64,000 bases of DNA, taken from positions 1,984,001 to 2,048,000 of the forward strand of contig NW_006917094.1 of the NCBI RefSeq assembly GCF_000516985.1. The letters are read 5' to 3'. The notes beneath the pieces are model-generated. The model saw only the letters and a program-made list of their open reading frames with translations, did not search any database and was not told where the DNA came from. The translations under genes were made by a program, and so were the position numbers. Origin of the DNA: Pestalotiopsis fici W106-1. Taxonomy: Eukaryota; Ascomycota; Sordariomycetes; Amphisphaeriales; Sporocadaceae. Position 1 is the stretch's first letter. The number at the start of each line of letters is the position of its first letter. Positions 10,889-22,357 of this stretch are shown here, piece after piece.

Positions 10889-12552
10889 AAGGACATGACT
10901 TCATCAACGGAGGACACACAAGGCACGAAGGGATGCAATGGATGGTAAATGGTTTGATTTGAGAGTTTCGTGTGTGAGGGTCATGGCAAGTGTGCCTGCA
11001 ATGATTTGGCAATGATGCCAGAGAGCTCATTCGTTTCTGTTTTCTTGTTATTGTTTGCGTTTGACAATTGATGCCATGGACTGAAGGTAGAAGGAGGAGG
11101 AAAAAGAAGACAGTTGAGATAGACCTAGTAATTCGCCAAAGCCGAGACTCTTCTCCGGCGCGTACAGGAGAAATGACCATGTGTGCGACCCCTCTTGAAG
11201 GCCTTCGTGTTTTGCTTCGCCTCCCTTGAAGATGATAGCTTGCCTTTTTCATCTCTCCATCCGTTGATGACATGTTGCTAATGCTTCTCAATAAAATCAA
11301 AAAATGAAAAGAAAAGAAAAAAGGAACAAGAAGAAAGGAAGGGGTGTGATCGGGAGGGCATTGCCATTTGCAGCATATACGTTTTTCAAGAAGCTGTCAC
11401 CAAGGACATCGTATTTGAAATTGCCAAAGCAGTGGCGAGCTGTCTGAATCCAACAACGATATTTTGGTCAACACAGGGAAGATGACTGCCAGGTTTGCAT
11501 ATCTTTGATCCTCTTCGAATATACGACCATTGTATCTGCTTCCTTACCCGTCATTTGGTCACAAGTTTCTATACTCCATTTTGCCAAACCTGAACGGTAA
11601 AGGTACCGGGTTGGCCAGGAGCAATCATTCCATGACACCAGACCGCAGGGGCCGGTTCGAAGAAATGCCCGTGAACATACTTGTGAGGACTAATAGCAGG
11701 ACAAAAGATATCCATTCGTTCCACGAGTTGAATATCCGCCGAAGATAAACCAATATGTTCTCCAGACTCGGTTTTATCAAGCAATCAGGAGTGTTAATGG
11801 CCATGTTCCAGTACAGAGTACTGAGTACCAAGGTACATCTCTAGTGTATATTAAAAGCGGGACCAGAGCACTAGTGCCGCACGGCGTGCTTTCAAGGTCA
11901 CGTGATAAGTACTGCCTTTGCTGTCAAGTGGAGACAGAAGGGTGCTCGTTGGTCCGTGCTTCTTTGAGTCGCTGCATCAACTCCAAACTCCATCGCATCC
12001 CAGCCTCCTCTTTCACCATTGACACATCAACAATCCGATGCATCAACAACAACGCGAGCGCATCGACGACTTGACAACTATACGATAAGGTACCCATTCC
12101 GCCCTTTCTGATTTCGACGGCGCTGTATTTACACGGCCATGACCACTCCTACTGGCTCCTACTCACCGTCTACGGCCGGTGAAAGGCCCAGGGTCTTGGT
12201 AGGGGGATGATGTTCCGAGTCCGCTTGCCTTTTGCTTGCCGACGATGAAGACGGAACAGACTCCCCCGTCAGTGCTACTGCGTCGTCTGTCCGAAACTTC
12301 TGTCTTTCTCTCTCTACTGGTAGAGGTGTGGGATCCTACGTATACTACGAGGCTGTCCGCGACATTCGCCTTTCGCCCTTCTTGCGCTCGGAAACTTGGA
12401 GTCAAGGCTGCTCCTCTGCTTAGAAGCCTGGGCGGGTGGGACAACCGTCAGCCCGTGTGCGCATGCATATGGGCGACGGGGGCCGAGTTATACAACTCCC
12501 ATTTCTTCATGTCTGTTTCACATCGTCTTTGCTGATTAAACATGTACAGGGT
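10889..12552. other. Intergenic region with possible upstream exon of next gene
   Basis: About 1.66 kb with no recognisable domain. Near its right end an ATG at 12139 opens a 20-codon exon (12139-12198) followed by a GTAGGG donor. Splicing to the TACAG at 12549 would join it in phase 0 to the frame starting at 12550. That would add a short Ser/Thr/Pro-rich N-terminus to the following gene through a 351-nt intron. This is an alternative model, not a certainty. Confidence 0.35.
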
Positions 12553-13788
12553 ATGGTCGACCTCGCGGCGCCTCCAACGCCGTCCGCGTGCGGCTCTGCA
12601 GACAACAAAACAGAAGAAGAAAATATTTCACACATCTCGGCTGGCTGGCACCGCCCTGTCCGAGCTGACTGGCAGGGTGAGGATGGGCAGTCTCACAGTC
12701 TGCCGGGTCTAGCTCTCAGCATCTACCATGATTCCGGCACAAGAACTGCATTCTTCAAATTACAAGCGAGAGTCGACATCAAGGGATGCAACCACTATCT
12801 GTTTTATCTCCATATCGCACCAGAAGGCGTTGAACAACTGGCCCTATGCAGTCCATTGACAACAGACAATGAGTCGACACCAACCCATCTAGAGCGTGCT
12901 TTGCGCTTTCAAATAAGCCAGCCAGCTGTACTCGTCTCGCCTTGTTGGCCATGTCAGCCCAAAAATCCTGAATCGGAAACAAATCTGCATCTACTTCAAT
13001 TACTCGGTCGGGCAACTGTCTTTACGCTGAGATTCGGCATCCCGTGCAGGACGATTCCAGATGCTAGCTTTGTGGCTCTATCCGATGCATTGACGTCCAG
13101 AACCTTGAAGTCAAATTCTGATCAAGCCAACATTCAAAGATATTATCGAGGCCAGGGCGGGATTGCCATCAATTTGACTGATGCATCGACCACTGCTGCG
13201 ACAGGGATACATCAAGAAAATCGTGCAGAACCTACTAGCCAGGCAGAAACCATTGATCAGCCACCTGCCTACGACCAGGCCGTGATAGAAAAGTCTACGT
13301 CGGACCCTCTCGTCTACTCGCCACCAAGCAAGAAACGGAGGCGAGACAGCCCCATTATTGAACGAGACGAACTTTTTGCACAGTCTACCAAGTCTTTGTA
13401 CGAGGACCTGAAGCAAATTGTTGCAGAAAACATCCGACTTGCACAAACTAACGAAGCCAATATGGTCCTCTTGCGCTCCAAGTCTGAGCAGTTTGAGAAG
13501 ACGGTGGCAGAACTGAAGGACGAGAATCGTCAGCTGCGAAATTGCATTGCTACCATGAGTGATAAATTAGAAACCCTAGAACAGCGACTCGTTTCTGCAG
13601 GTGAAGAGCTAGACCGTAAAGTTGACCTGTTGGAAGATCGGGTCACTTCCCTAGATGCATGGACAGAAGATCATGAGTGCGATGCCGAAATAGTCAAGGA
13701 TCTAGCGCGGGAAGTCATTGAAGAAGATTCAGAGGAACTTTTTAACCGCCTAATTGCAAGGTTAACAGATAGACTTCAGGGTAGTTGA
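12553..13788 (+). CDS. Hypothetical coiled-coil protein with NLS-like and PPxY-like motifs
   Basis: Open frame of 411 aa from the ATG at 12553; the frame begins further left only with a GTG (12436). An in-frame upstream exon (12139-12198) is possible. The N-terminal half is mixed and has no recognised domain. Near the middle lie a PPAY element (inside DQPPAYDQAV) and the basic run SKKRRRDSP, which resembles a nuclear localisation signal. From about residue 270 to the end the sequence is charged and heptad-like (KSEQFEKTVAELKDENRQL, then LETLEQRLVSAGEELDRKVD), strongly indicating a coiled coil. It may be a nuclear oligomerising protein, but I do not recognise the family. Confidence 0.65.
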   Translation: MVDLAAPPTPSACGSADNKTEEENISHISAGWHRPVRADWQGEDGQSHSLPGLALSIYHDSGTRTAFFKLQARVDIKGCNHYLFYLHIAPEGVEQLALCSPLTTDNESTPTHLERALRFQISQPAVLVSPCWPCQPKNPESETNLHLLQLLGRATVFTLRFGIPCRTIPDASFVALSDALTSRTLKSNSDQANIQRYYRGQGGIAINLTDASTTAATGIHQENRAEPTSQAETIDQPPAYDQAVIEKSTSDPLVYSPPSKKRRRDSPIIERDELFAQSTKSLYEDLKQIVAENIRLAQTNEANMVLLRSKSEQFEKTVAELKDENRQLRNCIATMSDKLETLEQRLVSAGEELDRKVDLLEDRVTSLDAWTEDHECDAEIVKDLAREVIEEDSEELFNRLIARLTDRLQGS

Positions 13789-14419
13789 TGAATAAAACAT
13801 GTAATCAGAGGAACATGGCATTCGATGCCTCTAGCCTGCAAAGAGTTGAACAAATGAAGGCATTTGGCTTGTACAACTTTATAACTTGTCGACCGACAAA
13901 ACATGCATAGCCCAAGTGCCTGTTATCCGTAACTTGGGCACAAGAGCAGCTGCGAGTTATAAACCAAGCAGTTATTCGGTTTCATCGAGGTGATGCAATT
14001 CAGACCTTCGTGTACACGGATGCTAGTGGTCGCCCAATGAGTTGATGAGTTTCAACGCCCCTGACCGACTCCAACAGTCCTGGACTCCTTGTTATAGGCA
14101 GCCACTTATAGGGCCGCTCCATGCCCATCAATTGCCGATTCCAGCGTATCGGATCGCCAGGCGACGTCAGAACGCAAGGATCCGGGTCGTGTCCCAAACC
14201 ACCAAACATGGCGGGAATGACGTGAAGGGTGCGAAATAAAGAACTTTCAAAGCAGGCAAGATGTGGAATGGTAGATGCTCTCGTTGAAAGATTCACAGAC
14301 CTTCTCTCCAGTCTCGAGATTATAGTACAACATATGCCTTCCGACAAGGAAACACCAGACCATTATAGTTATTCAGCAGTTACGCAAACGTTCACCTAGA
14401 ATCTGATCAAATAATCATC
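13789..14419. other. Intergenic region
   Basis: About 630 bases between two genes on the same strand. It should hold the 3' UTR of the coiled-coil gene and the promoter of the next gene. No open frame with domain signal is seen. Confidence 0.4.
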
Positions 14420-15273
14420 ATGAGTGCAATTACACAAACTGCGGTCCATCGCATTGGCAAATGGACTGATGCCAAGTTCAACAAGAAGCCATCATTGCAA
14501 CAATATACCAGCTCACCAGCTCAAAACACGGCAGATAAATACAGTGGGCATTCACAGGTAAGTAGGATGTATTGTGTTCCAACATCGTTGGATGATTATT
14601 TTCATTGTAGGGAGGAAGTAGTGTCGAACAAAAAAGAAGAATCGTAATCACTTAATAACACATGAAATAGGAGGCATGGCAACAAGACTCTTCCTCCACC
14701 CATCCGACACCAACGCCACCATCACCAAGGACGCTAGAGCTGAAGCCCCAAGGCCACACCATGGTCTGCACGTCCGAGTACGGACCGCTGCTCACCATCA
14801 CCTTTACCTCCAACTCGATCGGCAACGACAACGACGCTCCGCACCTCATTGCCCTGCGCGGCAACGCCGCCGGGCCGCAGATCGCCTCGGCCCGCTTCCA
14901 CCAGTGGACGAGCACCAAGACGGACCTCGAGCTGCACGGGCAGACGACCAAGGTGCGGAGGGAGATGCACAGCGCGACGGGCCTGGGCAAGATCAAGTGG
15001 GAGCGCGACGGGACCAAGGGGATGAAACTGACGACGGCGGCTGCCGGTGGCAATGGAGGACGCAAGGAAGTGATTGCGCGGTTCGGCGCCACGCACAAGA
15101 GTAGGCGGAACCGCGGCTCGGGTCAGTTTGACCTTTTACAGGATGGCATGGGCACGGCTCAGCTGGAGGAGATTGTGGTCTCGTGTCTTGTTGAGCGCGA
15201 GCGCATGAGGAGGGCGGGCGAGCTGGTCGAGGATGGAATATGGGAATTATTCATGGCCAGCATTGGGCTTTGA
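14420..15273 (+). CDS. Tubby C-terminal-like / DUF6593-like fungal protein
   Basis: Model: 14420-14557 joined to 14671-15273, 246 aa. The 113-nt intron has a GTAAGT donor and an AATAG acceptor, and the junction keeps phase 0. Exon 2 carries the features I associate with the small fungal tubby-like/DUF6593 family: an early strand LLTITFTSNSIGND, an HLIALRGN strand, ARFHQWTSTKTDLEL, a GKIKWERDG segment, then EVIARFG and the terminal helix AQLEEIVVSCLVERERMRR, which fits the usual ending of that family. Proteins of this type are probably cytosolic and are compared with tubby/phospholipid-scramblase folds; their function in fungi is undefined. The N-terminal 75 residues are Ser/Thr/Pro-rich and look disordered. 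Gene call good, family call moderate. Confidence 0.65.
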
Positions 15274-16135
15274 AGAATATAAATTCGACCCCTATCTTCC
15301 TTTTGTGCTTTTCTCTGCTCGTAACATGGATATGAAAGGTGCTCCATGGCGCTTATTACTATTTGAACCAGGATTCCAGGCTGTTCATCAAGAAAGAGTT
15401 GGTTGTTGACCTTTTTCCTATTCAGAACAGACCCGGCAAATGGTAAAGTTGCCGGCTCGGTATAACATGTCCATTTCTATTGTTATTGTTGTCGCGGATG
15501 CTTGTTGGTGGAGTCCCTGCCGGAGCTGCGACCTTCCTTGAACGAAGCGCCGTATTGGTGATGGGTATGGACGTGATACCAAACCGTCAGGACCTGCGCC
15601 GCTGTCAGACGTAAGCCAATCAGGTCATGTTCTTGGTGGTCAGGCCCGGTGAGATGCGTCTGTACGTAGGTATCGTGGACCTTTTGTCCAGCAAGTCCTT
15701 TTTTTTTTTTCTTCTTTTTTTTTAAGAAGGCGGATCGTCTGATCCTCCGGCGCAAGGGGTGATGAAAACATTGACCCGCGTCGATGAGAAAATACAAACT
15801 GTGCCAACATTCTCCATGCATATATAAAGGTGCACGAAACCACTGTGCTATTTGTATCCCTTGGGATCCATGACTCCAACTCGCCGAGTATAGACAGGAT
15901 TGATATCATGTTGGTTCTTTTGGACCTGCCAAATTGCAACCTAGTAGCAACAATTGCGATGTAGTCGCACTCTGACACGTCGTGATTTAATATGTAAGCC
16001 AGCAAACTGACTCTTGTCTGCTCACTCATTTGTGTCCATGCAGAAAATAAGAAGCCAAAGAAACGAAGAGACAGATAGCGCAACACTCCAATCTCCTAGA
16101 AGTCAACTTACTTCCACGAGCAAGACTTTCTTGTA
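15274..16135. other. Intergenic region with poly-T tract
   Basis: About 860 bases with no recognisable gene. A T-rich homopolymer-like tract (about 15699-15723, TTTTTTTTTTTCTTCTTTTTTTTT) lies in it and creates spurious lysine-rich frames on the minus strand. It may act as a nucleosome-excluding element. Confidence 0.4.
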
Positions 16136-18068
16136 ATGTCATCCGAAACACCCAGACTCAGTGCCTGGCAGGCGTTGCTGCAACCGGTTCCGAGGCTTCG
16201 ACAATCCATGGCAAATAGGAACCTGATCTCGAAGCCAACGACAAGTTTAAAAGTGTCGAGCCGCTACAGACACAGGCGCAACATCCACGAGAAAGTATAT
16301 CAGAAAGGAGGTGGAAAATCATTCTCTGTACAAATCTATTGCTATCTATGATTGGCGGTACGTGAATCATCGACTGCCTCTTTTTTGGCTGGTATCAATT
16401 CCAGCTGGCTCATGCGGTCTCGACAGGCTACGATACAAGTAATGTTGCCAATGTACAGGTTTCCGTGTACCGTGCCTTTGGCCATATTGAGCTCCTACCT
16501 TGGCTCAGCCTTTCATACTCGCTCATCAGCGTGGCCGTGATCCCACTCGTCCGAAAATTTACCTTGTTCTGTGATTTAAAGTGGATGGGACTTTTGTCAT
16601 GTCTGCTCACCTGTGCTGCGTCGGCACTGGCCGGTGCTGCTCCCAACATTGAGTCCGTCATTGCCGGGCGCGTTCTCATGGCTGTCGGGTCCGCGACGTT
16701 GTATCAGGTGTAAGTGCTGCAAGTTATGACTCTTGACGTACCATGATCCCGAATGCTTATAGTAGACTTTAGCATGCTCTGTTACAACGTGATATTCGCT
16801 CGACCGTCCGAACTTACGATGGTACAGGCACTCGTTGCCATTTCATTCGCCATTGGCCTGGTTGCGGGCCCAATCATTGGCGGAGCTTTTGCTGAGAATT
16901 AACACACGACTTGGAGATGGGTATGGCTTTTTGTTCATATGCCAATGTGCTAAAGTTGACAGCATACAGGCTTTCTATGTCATCGTACCGGTCGTGGCTG
17001 CGGCTTCGTCGCTTGTCCTACTATATCCATCTTACCGTCTGCCTACCAACAAACCCGCACTTCAACACCTCCGAGAGATTGATTGGGTCGGCTGTCTGCT
17101 GTGGGTGGGGATCTTTGTAATGTACGGTTTCGCTGCCGTGTTCTCGGGGTCTGTGTGGGACTGAGTTCAGGCTCAGTCATTGCCATATGGACCGTTTTGG
17201 GTCTGGCCATATGCGCATTCACAACTCAGCAGTACTTGAACCTCTTCACCACACACGAGCATCGAGCGATCCCATGGAAGCTCTTCTCAAACAGGTCCGT
17301 GGCATTACCGATGCTTTGTGTGTGGGTGGCGGGCGTAGTGTACGGTGCGACGCTATACTATACCACGATTTATTTTGCCTTCACCCACGGTCATGGGGCA
17401 CTGGCTGCGGCAGTACGGCTTCTCCCATTCATTGGCGTCTTCATTTTCATGATCTTCCTCGCCGGCACATTGCTCCCCGTCGTACGATACTACCAGGTAT
17501 TTTTCCTGATTGGCGCAGCATTGATGCTCATCGGCGGTGGACTGCAGCAGACAATTACTTCCCAATCGTCCGAGGGCAGGGTAATGGGATACGAAACCAT
17601 CGTCGCTGCTGGTGCTGGACTGATGTGGCCAATTTCTTTGCCGATTGCGTCGACAGTCTTACCACCTCAGGACTGTATGGACGCAGCAGCTCTGTTCAAC
17701 ATGGGACAGATGGTAGGTATCTCCTTTCTCTAGCCATGTCGGGCGCCATTTACGAGAACCTTGGGTTCCAGCTGGTTGGCAAAGTCGTGACAGATCTCAA
17801 CCTCTCGCACCATGACATCCGCGAGCTCCTGTCGGGGGCTGATTCGACAGCTACATATTTTCTGAGCCCGGATCTGCTCGCTCTTGTGGTCGAGGCCTTC
17901 ACCAAAGCTCTCGTGAGCTGTTTCTACCTGACTCTGGCTGGCAGCGCTGTCGCTTTCATTGCCGCTTGCTCTATAAAATTCGAGGCACTGAACTTTGGAG
18001 GAATGGCGGCTCAAAGGCAGGCGACGGCCAGCGCCGAACAGGGAGGCAAGACCGAAGCTGCTGCGTAA
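16136..18068 (+). pseudogene. Decayed MFS efflux transporter (DHA2/Tri12-like)
   Basis: A full-length 14-helix MFS gene can be traced but not translated. Recognisable blocks in order: SISERRWKIILCTNLLL; YDTSNVANVQVSVYRAFGH; GAAPNIESVIAGRVLMAVGS; GLVAGPIIGGAFAEN; HTTWRW; REIDWVGCLLWVGIF; TLYYTTIYFAFTHGHGAL; and LFNMGQM, ending in NLGFQLVGKVV and SCFYLTLAGSA. Introns keep good splice sites (16358-16426, 16710-16772, 16921-16969). Lesions: TAG at 16216-16218, TAA at 16900-16902 between AEN and HTTW, a one-base loss near 17162 (TGA just after GSVWD), and a one-base loss near 17722 after GQMVG. The ATG at 16136 is also out of frame with the N-terminal block. Members of this family export toxins or drugs at the plasma membrane. 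Retained codon and splice quality suggest recent decay; assembly error is the alternative. Confidence 0.8.
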
Positions 18069-21000
18069 TCACTTTGTCATTGTTCTAGTCACGGGGTGGT
18101 TACACCTTGCGGAGATGGTGAGAGGTGACGCGCAGCTGGAATCAGTGGAGGAGGGGCGTTTGCGGGGGATACCCCAGAAAATCGGCTGACAGACAGCATC
18201 AGTCAGCATAAGACATCGTCGTAATGGTGGGACAATAGTGTAGTGTGAGTAGATTGCCGGTATGGGAATTGTCAAGATGCTGGAAACATCAGCAGAGATC
18301 TAGAATCGCATTGAGGATCTGATTTCGGCCGCGTGGGTTTTGGCTGCTTCTAGTGTAGTGTCCGCAATTGTGGCGCGGGGAAGGCCGAGACGGTCGGTGG
18401 TTTGGCACAGCGTGTTAGTTTAGCTCGTCCCCAGAACAAAGCGCTGGAATCTTTTCCTTTCCCCAGTTGCCAGGCCCAGATTTTACGAGTGGGACACGCT
18501 GAAAAATCTGGAATCCAGACGATCTCGTGACCTGAACAGCGACAATGGCCACCAGCTTTAGCAAACTGACACTAGGTAGCCGCAGACCCAGCAACGGTTG
18601 GGTCTGGACTTGGCGTCTAGAGGGAGCCTGCTAGGTAATACAAGTGTTCCGAACCTAGGTCAACAATAGTGCACGCGCCGACTGAAAATAGCATAGAATG
18701 TGTCAAAACGTTTTCTTCTCGTGTCACGTATTTGCTGCTTAATGTGCTGCTGGTATTTGTTGCGGACCCGAGGCAAAGGTTTTCCCTTCGCCTCTAGCTT
18801 TGTGCCACCCCGTTCGCAGAGCCGCAAAGTTGCACTGAGCGACGCCATCAATCTTGGCTGGCTGAACTGGGACCTGACTAGATCCCAATGCGGCCATGCT
18901 ACTACAAATTACTGCTGCTTTTTTCTTTCACGTCACCTGAGTATAGCATCGGCCCTTCTAAGTTTCGTATACAGAGTGCAGAGCTGGCGGCCGACGCGCC
19001 GTTTCATGGGGGTTTTAATGGGCAGTGCAAAGGGCCAACCGAGGGTAACATGCACATGATTTCCCAGCTCTGATCCATCCCCAGTTTTCCCACAGAATGT
19101 CAAGATCCCAAGATCAAGTTGGCAGATTTGAGCGGCAAAGCGGCTCCTTTCTCTCTTCCCCATCATCCCACACGCATTGACAGAAAGAAAGTGGAGCGAG
19201 TTTTTTTTGGGTGGGATGGTTGTTGGATGCGTGGATGCCGCCCACTAAAAAGTAGGTGGTTTGACCGTTTTTGGCCAGAACTCACCACTCTTTTGGAACT
19301 CGTCTCCTTTTCACACTTGAGAAAAAAGGTCGGAATTTCCATTCGGCTCGGCTGATGCTATGGATCGTACGTGTAGGTAGTACTAGCGACTTTTCTCGTG
19401 GTCACCATGAGACCAGTGCCCTCCTCTTCGTAAGCCATTTGGTCGGTGGCTGCCGGATCTCTTCCATGACCAATTGCAATGCCCGACGTTCCGATCGTCC
19501 TTGAAATGAGGACCGCCAGGATGTGGCCGCTTACCTACGCAATTGATTCCATCCTTTGCCTGCCGCGGGCGGGCAGTTTCCAAGCGCATTTCAGCGCCGC
19601 GGTCGATCTATTCGCGACTGATGATCAATTCGGTGCAGTGTCTTGCGGAATTTTGTAAACCCATTCAAATGCACAAGAGAAGATGTCATGTACTAGTAGG
19701 TGATTATCGGTGTGCATTCTCGTGGCATGACTATTCCATAACCTATATCAATCTAGGGTGTGCATGCATACCTGATTGTGCATTGATCCGATTTGAGATG
19801 CAAGCGAGTGGCCCGACTGCGGCGACTTGGCCGAGAGTGACCAAGGAGGCTCACGACATTGCTACCTTACCTACTGTATACAAACAATCTCGCGTTGTCA
19901 TGGGCCAAATTGTCGAAACTGCCTTTACCGGCGATCCGGATGGCGACTTGATAATACCTGTTTATTAAACACATTGGATTGGGTCCTTCCCCGCGTGATC
20001 GCTGATACCAGACACGACAAGTAGAAGAAGAAAAGCAAGTAATTGAGCCCTACCTACGGAGAATCCTCCAGACTGTTAATCGGGCCTAATATGCATGCGG
20101 CTTGCTTCAAGATGAAGCTGGGGATTTGAAGTCGGGGTCAATTTTTGAGGGGATGGGGAATACTCGGTGATACTTTTTGAACGGTGCCAAAAATCCCCCC
20201 AGATGGGGAAGCATCGAGAGCATCCCTTCTCGCGTGGCTTTTTTGCCCAGCGACAGGTTTTAAGCTTTTAGGTAGGAGCAGAGGGACCTGGATCCTGAAC
20301 CGTGACCTTTGGCCCATATTGCGCCGATTATCTCCGAGCAACCCCTGTCCATAATACGTGATTTTTTGTAGCGTGTTTGTAGGATGATTCTGGTTTTTTC
20401 CGTCGTGACTTTTATCAATTTGCTTCATCCATCGGATGTGTACGGACATATAGAGTACATTGCTACGTACGCCATAACCGACAAGGCCAGGAATATATGA
20501 CTGCATTGCATCCATCAGTCATATGGCCAATGAAAGCTGCATCCATGTCGTTGGGAGTATTACTAGGGGGTTGAGACGAATGTACACGCATGCTTGCTCC
20601 AATAGTTTCCAAATTGTTTATTCTTAGGGCCTTTTTTCTTCGCAGCCGACCAGACACACGGATCGTATCAGCGGCTCATACGATAAAAGAGAAGAAAAAA
20701 GTCATGGTCACGGGACATTTTCGTCCGATTATACAATGTACACGAGATTTTGGGGGAAATCATGATGACAACAATGTCTGTCAGCAACAACGTTACCCGC
20801 GTTTCGGCGATAAGTGGTCCCTGGAATCTTTTGGGGAGGGCCGTTGCCTGTAGCCGGTCGCTCGCTGTAAGGGTTTTCAGGTTTCGACCGTGCAGATACA
20901 CACGTAGAGACAAGAGGAAAGTTTCGCATCTGAACGTGATCAACACAATCCCCACAGAAGATGCCCGGCTGTCGATAGATTCGGGGGTCTTCTCTTGATG

Positions 21001-21362
21001 CAGTCTCTGCTGTGGGACGAAGCCGTTACCCGCGTATGAATAGTGTACGTATACAATAGCTGAAGAAAAAAAAAAACGAGCGATGGGGCCTCTGCGCGGC
21101 ACGATCACGTCTAGGGGTCGTGCGATTTCAACACGATCCCCATCACCCATTAAGAAAAAAGCCTTTTCTTTCTCTACTGTCGCGAAAGGGGTGATTTCTT
21201 GCGCGGTGGCAGATATCCGCATCAAATCTCCAGGAAAAATATTGAGCCCAAGCTGGCGGATACCGGATGATAGTCGAGACAGATTCTCGGTAGCGCGTCG
21301 TCGCTTCAAGTTCGGGACAAGAAACGTCAAGTTTGTTACGACTATTACAGAGCAAGAGCAAG

Positions 21363-21382
21363 AAAAAAAAAAAAAAAAAAAA
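21363..21382 (+). repeat. Poly-A tract (20 bases)
   Basis: Twenty consecutive A residues about 1 kb before the glucose transporter. This is a simple repeat and the length may be unstable. It may favour an open promoter, but it is also a common fungal intergenic element. Confidence 0.9.
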
Positions 21383-22180
21383 CTTGACCCAAGAAAGAAG
21401 AAGAGTATCCATCGCTAGTTGCCCCTTCTGGTAATGACCCCAGACCATGACCAATCAGCAGCCGAGCGCGGCCATACCGTGAGTCCCACCCCTTGCCCCG
21501 GACGGCGGGGACGGCGCCATTCCTTTCAGTTGATTGAGAAAACCACCGACAGTACGGCCGAGTTTCCACAGCAAGCCCACAATGAAGCCGAACGCGCACC
21601 GAGTCCATTACGACTGCACTCCAGGCGCAACCAGACACACCCAGTCACGCCAGTCACCCACCAGTCCAACCACGTCTCTGGCAACCTGGAAACGGGTGGA
21701 AAATCCACCGTAGTCAGGGACCCTCCTTGGTCTGGAGGCATCCCGATGGTGGGTTTCCAGAAGCTCAGGGCCCCCTCCCTCCCCATTTTCCTCCCACTGC
21801 TCGTCTCGAGGTATCATTTCGTGGGGATTTTACCTTTGTGGGTGAAAGTGAGTGCGTCCCCACCCATGGATTTTTTGGGGGAGTTTGATGATCTGGAGTC
21901 GCTCCCTGGCCACATGCGCGTGGTGCCCCGGAGCGTGGAGGTGGAGCCCAGCGCGCCCGTCCGATGAGTTCGAGTGTCGGAACCTACACACAGCTAGCAA
22001 CTAGAGTCTAGCTGAGAGGGCCAAAGCAGTACGTACACACAATTCCCAACTCGAACCTGGGCCGACTCGCCTGGGCAGGCCTGGGCTGGCTGCCGCCGAC
22101 CGAGGGAAGGTTTTCGAGGCAGGTAGCCGACCGAAATGACCGACCGGGTGTTGGGCTTGCTTGGGGGGTTGCAGAAGTTG

Positions 22181-22186
22181 TATAAA
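22181..22186 (+). promoter_or_regulatory. TATA box of glucose transporter
   Basis: TATAAA lies 172 bases before the start codon of the strongly codon-biased transporter. It is followed by a C/T-rich leader (CTCATCCCTCTCATCTCATC), the usual arrangement for highly expressed fungal genes. Confidence 0.55.
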
Positions 22187-22357
22187 GGAGCCCGTGATGT
22201 CCGTTAGAGTTTGTGTTGTTCTACTCCCATCTCATCCCTCTCATCTCATCAATTCATACAGCCCTCGCGGTTGAGCCAAAGGTCCCCACTTTTATACTCT
22301 TGAGGACTCGAGTACTTATTATACACATCGCCAACAACGACAATAATTCTCGACAAG

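Larger units (their letters stand above)
18069..22357. other. 4.3-kb gene-free region upstream of the glucose transporter
   Basis: No frame here shows a domain or a credible exon structure. The right end is the promoter and leader of the glucose transporter. A 20-base poly-A run lies at 21363-21382, T/A-rich runs are frequent, and the 21.4-22.3 kb part is C-rich with possible carbon-catabolite-repressor (CreA, SYGGRG) sites, for example GCGGGG at 21505-21510 and CCCCAC at 21858-21863. Such sites are short and expected by chance, so this is weak. Confidence 0.4.

Noticed and set aside
14652..15098. Long minus-strand frames opposite the tubby-like gene
   Set aside because: Shadow frames of a GC-rich plus-strand exon; proteins are Arg/Pro-rich without domains.
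17117..17176. A short intron as explanation for the frame change near 17162 in the MFS gene
   Set aside because: Introns of 44 or 50 nt would keep frame but delete a segment (FAAVFSGSVWD) that looks like conserved transporter sequence; a one-base loss is simpler.
16136..18068. Repeat-induced point mutation as the cause of the MFS gene decay
   Set aside because: Lesions include one-base losses and a likely transversion, and base composition is not AT-shifted.
19543..19968. A 141-codon frame in the 4.3-kb gap
   Set aside because: No recognisable motif or fungal codon preference; length is possible by chance in 4.3 kb.
21419..21967. A 182-codon frame upstream of the glucose transporter
   Set aside because: No domain, biased composition and location in the C-rich promoter region; no splice partners.
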